DNA from: JBBKWH01 sp037968855
GTDB lineage: Bacteria; Pseudomonadota; Gammaproteobacteria; Pseudomonadales; Moraxellaceae
Assembly (NCBI GenBank): GCA_037968855.1
Contig: JBBKWH010000026.1
Span: 1 to 12,635, forward strand
Direction of reading: 5' to 3'
DNA: 12,635 nt
Shown here: piece after piece, positions 1 through 6,081 of the stretch
Layout of the letters: the number at the start of each line of letters is the position of its first letter
How positions within the stretch are numbered: the first letter of the stretch is position 1
The notes under the pieces: model-generated
What the model was told of the DNA's origin: nothing
The model's input: the letters and a program-made list of their open reading frames with translations, nothing else
Database searches by the model: none
Translations under genes and position numbers: made by a program

Positions 1-115
1 GGCTGTGATCATGCCCGACCTCACGCAACTGAATACGGTATTCATCGGCCTGTTCAACACTGTTCGGCCATGCTTCGCTTAATACAGGATCCCATAAAAA
101 AATTGGTGCGCTCAT
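1..115 (-). CDS. Unrecognised protein, N-terminal fragment (gene continues beyond the left edge)
   Basis: The reverse strand opens with ATG at 115 and stays open to the window edge, giving 38 codons that begin MSAPIFLWDPVLSEAW and end ...REVGHDHS. A good Shine-Dalgarno sequence (GGAG) lies 8 nt upstream of the ATG, so the start is well supported. The residues are mixed and soluble-looking, with no signal peptide or membrane segment in the visible part. I do not recognise the family from 38 residues and assign no function. It is divergent from znuD, with 286 nt between the two start codons. Confidence 0.6.
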   Translation of the reverse strand, partial: MSAPIFLWDPVLSEAWPNSVEQADEYRIQLREVGHDHS

Positions 116-155
116 GTAAAGACTCCTTGTGATTTTTACGCATAGTATGCCATGC

Positions 156-184
156 ACTATAGGCATGATAATTTAAAGGTTTAA
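156..184 (-). promoter_or_regulatory. Candidate sigma70 promoter for the left-edge gene
   Basis: On the reverse strand TTAAAC (179-184) and TATAGT (156-161) are 17 nt apart. The -10 is a good match, the -35 only partial. The implied transcript start near 149 would give a leader of about 34 nt before the ATG at 115. The -10 sits between the short complementary arms ATGCC and GGCAT. This is a motif match only. Confidence 0.35.
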
Positions 185-310
185 CCGTTTTTGACTGCCT
201 ACCGCTCCAGCCATGCTAATGCCAATTGCTGCCAGTATCATCTGCTTAACCCACCCAAACCCTGATCTAATCAACCCCTATCAGGATTCAACAACCTTGC
301 AACCGCAGCA
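185..310. other. Intergenic stretch with no recognised feature
   Basis: This is the rest of the 286-nt gap between the left-edge gene and znuD. It holds a 33-codon ATG frame starting at 213 without a ribosome binding site or recognisable protein character, which I do not call. I see no terminator, RNA gene or repeat here. Confidence 0.5.
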
Positions 311-338
311 TTGACATTACTCTAATATGTAATAATAT
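311..338 (+). promoter_or_regulatory. znuD sigma70 promoter
   Basis: A perfect -35 TTGACA (311-316) is followed after 16 nt by TAATAT (333-338); TATAAC (336-341) at 19 nt is an alternative -10. The transcript would start near 345 and leave a leader of about 57 nt before the znuD start at 402. The Zur-like dyad at 324-346 covers the spacer and -10, which suits repression by occlusion. Confidence 0.6.
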
Positions 339-346
339 AACATTAC
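324..346. promoter_or_regulatory. Zur box in front of znuD
   Basis: The 23-bp A/T-rich interrupted dyad here matches the gammaproteobacterial Zur consensus (GAAATGTTATA-N-TATAACATTTC, from memory) at 18 of 22 defined positions. Its right half TATAACATTAC is nearly perfect; the left half is AATATGTAATA. It lies across the -10 region of the promoter that precedes a ZnuD-type zinc receptor. That is the expected place for zinc-dependent repression, so the operator and the gene call support each other. Confidence 0.7.
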
Positions 347-401
347 ATTTTTGCACGTCGCTTTGCCGTGTAGCCCTTTTTGATTGTTGTGAGTACGCCA
401 G

Positions 402-2543
402 ATGTTGACCGCCACACCCACCATCGCCAAGCCAACGCGCTTGCTGTATCCATTGCGCTTGCCGCTGTGTATGGCCATTGCTGCCATTTTATGTCCTATG
501 CCGAGTTGGGCAGCAGATGACACGGTGGGCATGGCAAGCACCCCCGATGACGATCTACACGAAATGACCATTTATGCCGATCCGCTGCGTCGCTCGGTCA
601 GTCAATTGGGGGCGGCGGTGAGTAGCGTGGGGCAGCAGCAGATTTTAAGCCAAAGCGGTTTTAATCTTGGTGATGCGCTAGAGGGGCAAGTGGGTGTGCA
701 TGTGGATCGCTTTGGCGCAGGTGCTGCACGGCCTGTGATCCGAGGACAGTCTGCGCCACGGGTCAAGGTGTTGTCGGATGGGGTGCAGTTGTTTGATGCG
801 TCCGAGATTTCGCCAGATCATGCGGTGGCAACTGATCCGTTGCTGGCCAAGCGGATTGAGGTGCTGCGTGGGCCATCTACATTGCTGTATGGCGGCGGTG
901 CAATTGGTGGGGTAGTCAACGTGATTGATGGCAAAATCCCTGAACAAATGCCGGAGCATGGGGCTAGCGGTGTCACGGCAGTTCGTGTGGATAGTGCAGC
1001 GTTATCGCGTGAGTTGATTATGGCGGCGACCACCGCCTTGAGTGATCATGTGGCCTTACATGTTGAGGGCTTAAGCCGTCGTGCTGATGACTACCGCGCA
1101 CCCAACCAAGCCAGCGAGCGAGTGGCTGGAACGGCAACCGATGGCTATAGCGGCAGTCTGGGATTATCGTGGATTGATCAGCAGGGATTTATCGGTGTGG
1201 CCTATAGCCGTCAGGCCAGCGATTATGCCTTGGCAGGTCATGACCATGCCTATGAAGGCTGCCATTTAGATGGGGTGCAATTACATTGTGGTGACCATGA
1301 TGACCACGAGGCCGATAATGATCATAGCGAAGAAGAACATGCTGCCGAAGCACCGCCTAAAGTGGTCTTGCGTAATGATCGTGTCGATTTACGCGGTGAA
1401 TATCGCCAGCCGATGCAAGGCATTGAGGCGGTACGCGTGCGCGCCGGTTATACCAACTATCAACACCAAGAAATCGAAGAGGGCCAGGTCAGCACCACCT
1501 TTGCCAATGAAGGCGTCGAAGGACGGGTCGAAATCACCCATACACCGATAGCGGGTTGGACCGGCGTGGTGGGGATGCAACATGCCCAAAATCAATTTTC
1601 GGCGATTGGTGAGGAGCGGTTCTTGCCAGTCACTGATACCACCAGTCATAGCCTGTTTGTGCTAGAGCATCGTGATTTGGGTGAGCAATGGCATCTAGAG
1701 CTTGGCGCACGGCAGGAGTGGCAACAGATCCAAGCCGATCAACTAGACCCCAACACGGGCCGCCGCCAAGCCGAGGTGGATCAAAATGCCCAGTCATTTT
1801 CGCTGGCGACACGTTGGCAGTTTGTGCCGCATAGCACCTTAGGTCTGACCTTCAGTCGCTCACAACGCTTGCCCAATGCCCAAGAGTTGTATGCCAATGG
1901 CGTGCATGTGGCCACCAATACCTACGAGCAAGGTAATGCCAACCTCAAGGCCGAAACTACCCAACATGCCGAACTGAGCCTAAGCCACCACGCAGGCCCG
2001 CTCAAGCTCAATCTATCCGGCTTTTATAGTCAGGCGGATGACTATATCTATGCACAGACCTTGGATCGCTTTGAAGATTTTCGCTTGATTGAGTATCAAC
2101 AACATGACGCGCGTTTTTATGGCGGCGAGGTCGAGGCCAGCTATCGGTTAACGCCATTGTTGACCAGCACGGTGTTTGCCGATCATGTGCGTGGACAGTT
2201 GCGACATGATGATGCCGATCAAAACCTACCACGCATTCCTGCCACACGTTTTGGTGCGCGCTTACAGCAAAAGTGGAATGGTTTTGATGGTGAGCTAGAA
2301 TGGTATCGGGTCAATGCACAACGTGAGATTGCTAGTTTTGAGCAAGTCACACCGGCCTATCAGATGTTAAATGCCTCGCTGCGCTATACCAAAACCCTTG
2401 CCAATACGCGCGATACCTACAGTGTGTTTGTGACGGGGAATAACTTGCTGAATGAAGAAGCCTACGAACACAGTTCATTCTTGGCCAATCGCGTGCCGTT
2501 GGTTGGGCGTAATCTGACCTTTGGGGTGCAGTTGTCTTATTGA
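402..2543 (+). CDS. znuD: ZnuD-like TonB-dependent outer-membrane zinc receptor
   Basis: Predicted 713-residue outer-membrane receptor that imports zinc into the periplasm using TonB energy. Residues 1-37 form a signal peptide (hydrophobic core, likely cleavage SWA|ADD). A TonB-box-like EMTIYAD lies at about 54-60, the plug domain follows to about 175 (PVIRGQ, VEVLRGP-like RIEVLRGPSTLLYG, GGVVNVIDGKIPE), then a 22-strand-type barrel ending in an aromatic residue (LSY). The resemblance to Neisseria ZnuD runs throughout, including DGKIPE, EGLSRRADDY, GFIGVAYS, LRNDRVDLRGE, HVATNT, YIYAQTL and AHSSFL-like EHSSFL. Residues 280-314 form a His/Asp-rich loop with Cys287 and Cys296. It is somewhat shorter than neisserial ZnuD (about 758). 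The start has only a weak GAG ribosome site; an in-frame ATG at 471 would cut into the signal peptide and is less likely. Copper or nickel as substrate is possible but less likely given the Zur box. Confidence 0.88.
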   Translation: MLTATPTIAKPTRLLYPLRLPLCMAIAAILCPMPSWAADDTVGMASTPDDDLHEMTIYADPLRRSVSQLGAAVSSVGQQQILSQSGFNLGDALEGQVGVHVDRFGAGAARPVIRGQSAPRVKVLSDGVQLFDASEISPDHAVATDPLLAKRIEVLRGPSTLLYGGGAIGGVVNVIDGKIPEQMPEHGASGVTAVRVDSAALSRELIMAATTALSDHVALHVEGLSRRADDYRAPNQASERVAGTATDGYSGSLGLSWIDQQGFIGVAYSRQASDYALAGHDHAYEGCHLDGVQLHCGDHDDHEADNDHSEEEHAAEAPPKVVLRNDRVDLRGEYRQPMQGIEAVRVRAGYTNYQHQEIEEGQVSTTFANEGVEGRVEITHTPIAGWTGVVGMQHAQNQFSAIGEERFLPVTDTTSHSLFVLEHRDLGEQWHLELGARQEWQQIQADQLDPNTGRRQAEVDQNAQSFSLATRWQFVPHSTLGLTFSRSQRLPNAQELYANGVHVATNTYEQGNANLKAETTQHAELSLSHHAGPLKLNLSGFYSQADDYIYAQTLDRFEDFRLIEYQQHDARFYGGEVEASYRLTPLLTSTVFADHVRGQLRHDDADQNLPRIPATRFGARLQQKWNGFDGELEWYRVNAQREIASFEQVTPAYQMLNASLRYTKTLANTRDTYSVFVTGNNLLNEEAYEHSSFLANRVPLVGRNLTFGVQLSY

Positions 2544-2584
2544 GTGATGTTTGAAAGCTATTTTTAATGTTTGCTTTGCAGCGT

Positions 2585-2614
2585 GACGATTGAGCCTTTA
2601 ATGGTTCAATCGTC
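2585..2614. terminator. Hairpin downstream of znuD, probable terminator
   Basis: A 12-bp stem (GACGATTGAGCC at 2585-2596 with GGTTCAATCGTC at 2603-2614, one G-T pair) closes a 6-nt loop, 41 nt after the znuD stop. The following sequence (TTGTGGGC) is poor in T, so it may not be a classic intrinsic terminator. It lies between the convergent znuD and copZ genes. Confidence 0.5.
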
Positions 2615-2647
2615 TTGTGGGCTAATGATGTGGGTTTTCAGTCGCTC

Positions 2648-2668
2648 AAAAAGTGGCTGAAGCCCCAC
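2648..2668 (-). terminator. Intrinsic terminator of copZ
   Basis: Reading the reverse strand just after the copZ stop, GTGGGGCTTCAGCCAC folds into a short bulged G/C hairpin with a TTCA loop. Five T residues follow (complement of A 2648-2652). The hairpin begins 5 nt after the stop codon, a usual distance. Confidence 0.5.
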
Positions 2669-2673
2669 AAGTT

Positions 2674-2874
2674 TTACACCACAATTGGCGTATACCCAGC
2701 TTTGGCAATTGCATCTTGCAAGACCTGCGCATCAGACTGAGGCGCATCAATCATCACCAAGCGTTGATCCATTTTAAACTCGACTTTGGCTTGTGGATCG
2801 ACTGCTGCAATGGCTTTAGTGATCACACCAACACAGTGACCACAACTCATATCTTTCACTTGAAACGTTGTCAT
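2674..2874 (-). CDS. copZ: CopZ-like copper chaperone (heavy-metal-associated domain)
   Basis: A 66-residue single-domain HMA protein with the Cu(I)-binding motif MSCGHC near residues 8-13 (MTTFQVKDMSCGHC...). It is predicted to carry Cu(I) in the cytoplasm and hand it to CopA. The rest fits the ferredoxin-like HMA fold and matches the usual length of about 65-70 residues. I chose the ATG at 2874 because GGAG lies 8 nt upstream; the ATG at 2880 is also possible but sits only 2 nt after the GGAG. Longer in-frame extensions to 2961 would run through the promoter and CueR-type operator. The gene follows copA and cueR on the same strand but has its own metal-responsive promoter. Confidence 0.88.
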   Translation of the reverse strand: MTTFQVKDMSCGHCVGVITKAIAAVDPQAKVEFKMDQRLVMIDAPQSDAQVLQDAIAKAGYTPIVV

Positions 2875-2914
2875 AACCATAACTCCACGAGAGGATGTGT
2901 ACCGATCAGATGCC

Positions 2915-2945
2915 ATCATCAACCTTGACATGATGGCAAGGTCAA
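2915..2945 (-). promoter_or_regulatory. CueR-activated copZ promoter (MerR-type, 19-bp spacer)
   Basis: On the reverse strand -35 TTGACC (2940-2945) and -10 GATGAT (2915-2920) are separated by 19 bp. That overlong spacer is typical of MerR-family targets. The 21-bp dyad at 2922-2942 fills it: ACCTTGACAT and ATGGCAAGGT around a central G, with one mismatch between arms. ACCTT/AAGGT ends are the hallmark of CueR operators. The -10 is about 40 nt upstream of the copZ ATG. Confidence 0.8.
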
Positions 2946-2972
2946 GCATTTTTTTCACCATGCTAAAAACCG

Positions 2973-3470
2973 TCAGGTTGATCCATGTAGGCCCTCATCA
3001 TTAGCTTGTTGATCGAGACTGCTATTGCCATGACCCGCAAAGATGCCAAAGCGTTGGTTATGCACGACGTTTGAAGAGGGAGCGGTTTGCTCAAAGTCAT
3101 TTAAAATCGGGCATTGCGGTCGGTCATCGCCAGAGCAACCATTGGCCAGCGTTTGCAAGGTCTGCACCATCGACTGTAGATCGGTGATTTTTTGATTTAA
3201 GCGTTCGATATGCGATAGGGCGATTTTTTTCACATCAGCACTTTGTCGGCTGCGATCCTGCCACAGTGCCAGCAAGTCTTTAATCGCATCGACCGAAAAT
3301 CCCAAATCTCGCGCCCGACGCACAAAGGTCAAGGTGTGTAGATCATCAGCCACATAGCGTCGATAACCGGCATCGGTACGATGGGCTGGTGCAATTAAGC
3401 CTATTTGTTCGTAATAACGAATCATCTTGGCCGAGATACCAGTGGCTTTGGCGGCTTGTCCAATATTCAT
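2973..3470 (-). CDS. cueR: CueR-like Cu(I)-responsive MerR-family activator
   Basis: A 165-residue MerR-family regulator. The N-terminal winged helix (MNIGQAAKATGISAKMIRYYEQIGLI) is followed by a dimerisation helix (about 80-108). The metal loop has Cys112 and Cys120 (C-x7-C), the same numbering as E. coli CueR, and Ser77, the residue typical of monovalent-metal sensors. It should activate the copA and copZ promoters when Cu(I) binds. Start ATG 3470 has GAGGA 7 nt upstream. It lies 34 nt after copA with no clear promoter between, so copA-cueR is probably one transcript and CueR would raise its own level. It is about 30 residues longer than E. coli CueR, with an extra tail (about 133-165) containing three His. 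Confidence 0.88.
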   Translation of the reverse strand: MNIGQAAKATGISAKMIRYYEQIGLIAPAHRTDAGYRRYVADDLHTLTFVRRARDLGFSVDAIKDLLALWQDRSRQSADVKKIALSHIERLNQKITDLQSMVQTLQTLANGCSGDDRPQCPILNDFEQTAPSSNVVHNQRFGIFAGHGNSSLDQQANDEGLHGST

Positions 3471-3504
3471 TACTTTATCCTCACCCAGTTCGCCCCTTAG
3501 ATTT

Positions 3505-5796
3505 TCAATCCACCAGTTTAAATTGCTTAAGACGCAAGGCGTTGCCTAAGACAAACAACGACGATAACGCCATAGCACCTGCGGCAAAGACGGGCGACAA
3601 CAACACACCATTGAACGGATACAGCACGCCCGCCGCAATCGGAATCAATGCGGCATTATAGGCAAATGCCCAAAACAGATTTTGATGAATATTACGAATG
3701 GTCGCGCTCGATAAGGCAATTGCATTGGGGACGCCTTGCAAACTACCGGACATCAACACCACATCCGCAGCTTCAATCGCAATGTCTGTACCCGTGCCAA
3801 TCGCAATCCCAATATCGGCATGCGCCAGCGCGGGCGCGTCATTCATGCCATCGCCAACAAAGACGATCCGACCATAGCGTTGACGAAGCTTTTCTAACGC
3901 GGCCACTTTGCCATCCGGTAGTACCTCGGCAATCACCTCATCAATACCCACTTGTTTGGCAATTGCTTGGGCAGTTTTTTGGTTATCACCGGTGATCATC
4001 GCCACGGTAAGGCCCATCTGATGCAAAGCTTTGATCGCCTGTACGGTCGAGGCTTTGACCGGATCAGCCACGGCCAGCATCGCCACCAATGTCTGGTTGA
4101 CCACCACATACAATGGCGTTTTACCGGCCTGACCCAGTTCACTCGCCGCATCGGCAAAGGTCTGATGATCAACCCCAAGCTGATCCAAGTAACGATCCGC
4201 GCCAATGTACAGCTGATCAGTCCCGATCATCGCACGCACCCCATAACCAGTGACCGACTCAAACTGCGTAATAACAGGCAAGCTCAATCCCTGCTGCTGT
4301 GCCGCTTGCACAATCGCCATTGCCACTGGGTGCTCAGATTTCGCTTCTATGGCGGCAATTTTGGCCAATAGGTCGGGCTGATCTTGCCCCGCAACCACCA
4401 CAAAATCGGTTAAGGCCGGTTTGCCTTCGGTAATCGTGCCGGTTTTATCCAGCGCCACCACTTTGGTGTCTTTTAATAACTGCAAGGCATCGCCCTGCCG
4501 AAACAACACTCCCATCTCGGCACCGCGTCCAGTGCCCACCATAATCGAGGTCGGCACCGCCAAACCCATCGCGCAAGGACAGGCAATAATCAACACGGCC
4601 ACGGCATTGACCAAGCCAAAGGTTAATGCTGGACTTGGCCCAAACCAAAACCAGACCAAAAAAGTCAACGTCGCCAGCAGCATAATCGCCGGTACAAACC
4701 AGAGCGTGATTTTATCAACAATGGTCTGAATCGGCAGTTTCGAGCCTTGCGCTTGTTCCACCAGATCAATAATTTGTGCCAGTACCGTATTGGCGCCAAT
4801 CGCCGTGGCTTGAATCACCAGTGCACCAGATTGATTAATGGTACCTGCCACCACTTGAGCGCCTTGTTTTTTTTCAACCGGCATTGACTCGCCAGTGATC
4901 ATGGATTCATCCAGATAACTGCTGCCATCAATCACCTTGCCATCCACCGGAATACGCTCAGCCGGACGAATCTCGATCTCATCGCCCAATACCACCTGTT
5001 CAATCGCAATATCTGTGCTGATGCCGTTTCGTTTTACTCGTGCGGTTTTGGGCTGTAAGCCGACCAGTTTTTGAATCGCTTGCGAGGTACGGCCTTTGGC
5101 TTTGGCTTCCAAATAACGCCCAAGCAAAATCAGCGTGATAATCATCGCGGCTGCTTCGTAGTACACCGCCACCGTGCCCTGCGGCAATAATGACGGCAAA
5201 AACGTCGCCACTACTGAAAACAAATAAGCCGCCAGCGTACCAACCGCTACCAACGAGTTCATATCTGGCGCAAACCGCACTAACGCTGGCAAGCCTTTTT
5301 GATAAAAACGAAACCCACAGCCAAACAGCACCAAAGTGGTCAACACAAATTGCAGCAGCCAACTGTTGTGCATACCAATATGCAGATTGACCCACGCATG
5401 CACGCTGGGGATCAGGTGGCCGCCCATCTCCAGCGCAAACACAGGCACGGTCAGTAAGCCCGCGATCCAGAGCTGACGGCCTAATGTGGTCACTTCCTGT
5501 TCGCGATGCTGGCTGGCGGTGTTGTCGCGGGGCTGTTCTGGATTGATCGGTGTTGCGCCATAGCCGGTATCTTTCACCGTTTGAACCAACAGCGGTACAT
5601 TGGCAGGCGCAGTAAAGGTGACGGTTGCGCGTTCTGTTGCCAGATTGACCTGCGCTTGGCTGACACCTTCGATGGCCTTTAGATTTTTTTCCACTCGACC
5701 AACGCAGGACGCGCAGGTCATGCCATCAATCGCCAGTGAAATGGTCTGCGATTGATCGTCTGGTTTTGCTTGGTTTTGTGTTGCGGCGTTGATCAT
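3505..5796 (-). CDS. copA: CopA-like Cu(I)-exporting P1B-type ATPase
   Basis: A 763-residue inner-membrane ATPase expected to pump Cu(I) from cytoplasm to periplasm. In order: one N-terminal HMA domain with GMTCASC (25-31); two leading membrane helices and further helices to about 225; actuator motif TGES (301-304); the transmembrane metal site CPC (406-408); phosphorylation site DKTGT (Asp450); SEHP (487-490); TGDN (602-605); GDGMNDAP (648-655); and in the last helices Tyr713-Asn714 and Met742...Ser746. Those last residues are the Cu(I)-selective set of subgroup P1B-1, so silver or copper, not zinc, is the likely substrate. One HMA domain and this length are typical. ATG 5796 has AGGA 7 nt upstream. 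CopZ encoded nearby is its likely Cu(I) donor. Confidence 0.94.
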   Translation of the reverse strand: MINAATQNQAKPDDQSQTISLAIDGMTCASCVGRVEKNLKAIEGVSQAQVNLATERATVTFTAPANVPLLVQTVKDTGYGATPINPEQPRDNTASQHREQEVTTLGRQLWIAGLLTVPVFALEMGGHLIPSVHAWVNLHIGMHNSWLLQFVLTTLVLFGCGFRFYQKGLPALVRFAPDMNSLVAVGTLAAYLFSVVATFLPSLLPQGTVAVYYEAAAMIITLILLGRYLEAKAKGRTSQAIQKLVGLQPKTARVKRNGISTDIAIEQVVLGDEIEIRPAERIPVDGKVIDGSSYLDESMITGESMPVEKKQGAQVVAGTINQSGALVIQATAIGANTVLAQIIDLVEQAQGSKLPIQTIVDKITLWFVPAIMLLATLTFLVWFWFGPSPALTFGLVNAVAVLIIACPCAMGLAVPTSIMVGTGRGAEMGVLFRQGDALQLLKDTKVVALDKTGTITEGKPALTDFVVVAGQDQPDLLAKIAAIEAKSEHPVAMAIVQAAQQQGLSLPVITQFESVTGYGVRAMIGTDQLYIGADRYLDQLGVDHQTFADAASELGQAGKTPLYVVVNQTLVAMLAVADPVKASTVQAIKALHQMGLTVAMITGDNQKTAQAIAKQVGIDEVIAEVLPDGKVAALEKLRQRYGRIVFVGDGMNDAPALAHADIGIAIGTGTDIAIEAADVVLMSGSLQGVPNAIALSSATIRNIHQNLFWAFAYNAALIPIAAGVLYPFNGVLLSPVFAAGAMALSSLFVLGNALRLKQFKLVD

Positions 5797-5825
5797 CAGA
5801 TGTTCCTTGGATAGGCTAATACTGA

Positions 5826-5854
5826 TTGGTACTGATCACGCTACACCTTACCAT
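5826..5854 (+). promoter_or_regulatory. Possible divergent promoter overlapping the copA operator
   Basis: Plus-strand TTGGTA (5826-5831) and TACCAT (5849-5854), each 4 of 6 to consensus, are 17 nt apart. The -10 lies inside the CueR-type dyad, so CueR could affect it. It would drive the small ORF at 5898. Weak motif match. Confidence 0.25.
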
Positions 5855-5868
5855 GATGGGAAGGTCAA
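5838..5868 (-). promoter_or_regulatory. CueR-activated copA(-cueR) promoter (MerR-type, 19-bp spacer)
   Basis: On the reverse strand -35 TTGACC (5863-5868) and -10 TAGCGT (5838-5843) are 19 bp apart. The dyad 5845-5865 between them is ACCTTACCAT, central G, ATGGGAAGGT, with one mismatch between arms. Its core CATGATGG is identical to that of the copZ operator, which argues that one regulator reads both. It lies about 42 nt upstream of the copA ATG. Confidence 0.8.
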
Positions 5869-5897
5869 TTGTTTTGAGGGAGATTTGAGGGGGTCAT

Positions 5898-5990
5898 GTG
5901 AACAACATTGATGATGAGGATTTTCTAGTAGCGCAGTATGAGTGGGTTTCATATAACTTCATCAGCGTATTAAAAATACCATCTTATTAG
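5898..5990 (+). CDS. Possible small protein of 30 codons, divergent from copA
   Basis: GTG at 5898 opens 30 codons (starting MNNIDDEDFLVAQYEW, stop TAG at 5988). A strong purine tract GAGGGGG ends 4 nt before the start. The acidic N-terminus and aromatic middle look protein-like, but there is no metal-binding motif, signal peptide or membrane helix, and I recognise no family. The stop codon falls in the loop region of a terminator hairpin with T-runs on both sides. A plus-strand transcript from about 5861 would then be about 140 nt. It could equally be a chance frame in a non-coding gap. Confidence 0.3.
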   Translation: MNNIDDEDFLVAQYEWVSYNFISVLKIPSY

Positions 5991-6001
5991 ACGGTATTTT
6001 T
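5972..6001. terminator. Bidirectional intrinsic terminator downstream of dsbD
   Basis: AAAAATACC (5972-5980) pairs with GGTATTTTT (5993-6001). After one A-C mismatch, TCT pairs with AGA around a TATT loop. Both strands end in a five-T run. On the minus strand it ends the dsbD transcript, 81 nt after the stop, and separates it from the copA promoter. On the plus strand it would end any transcript of the small ORF at 5898. Confidence 0.75.
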
Positions 6002-6081
6002 ATTCACATCTACGGCTCTTTTAAACGTTCAATACTGCTCTGTAGGAAGGACATTGAATCTTTGTCAATCAGCAATCATCA

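Noticed and set aside
213..314. ATG frame of about 33 codons between the left-edge gene and znuD
   Set aside because: No ribosome site, no recognisable protein character, and its end overlaps the znuD -35.
2875..2961. N-terminal extension of copZ to 2961
   Set aside because: It would run through the CueR-type operator and -35/-10; GGAG is correctly placed for the ATG at 2874 instead.
4445..5395. Several open frames antisense or shifted within copA, dsbD, apbE and the kinase gene
   Set aside because: They overlap well-supported genes in other frames, lack ribosome sites and resemble no protein family.
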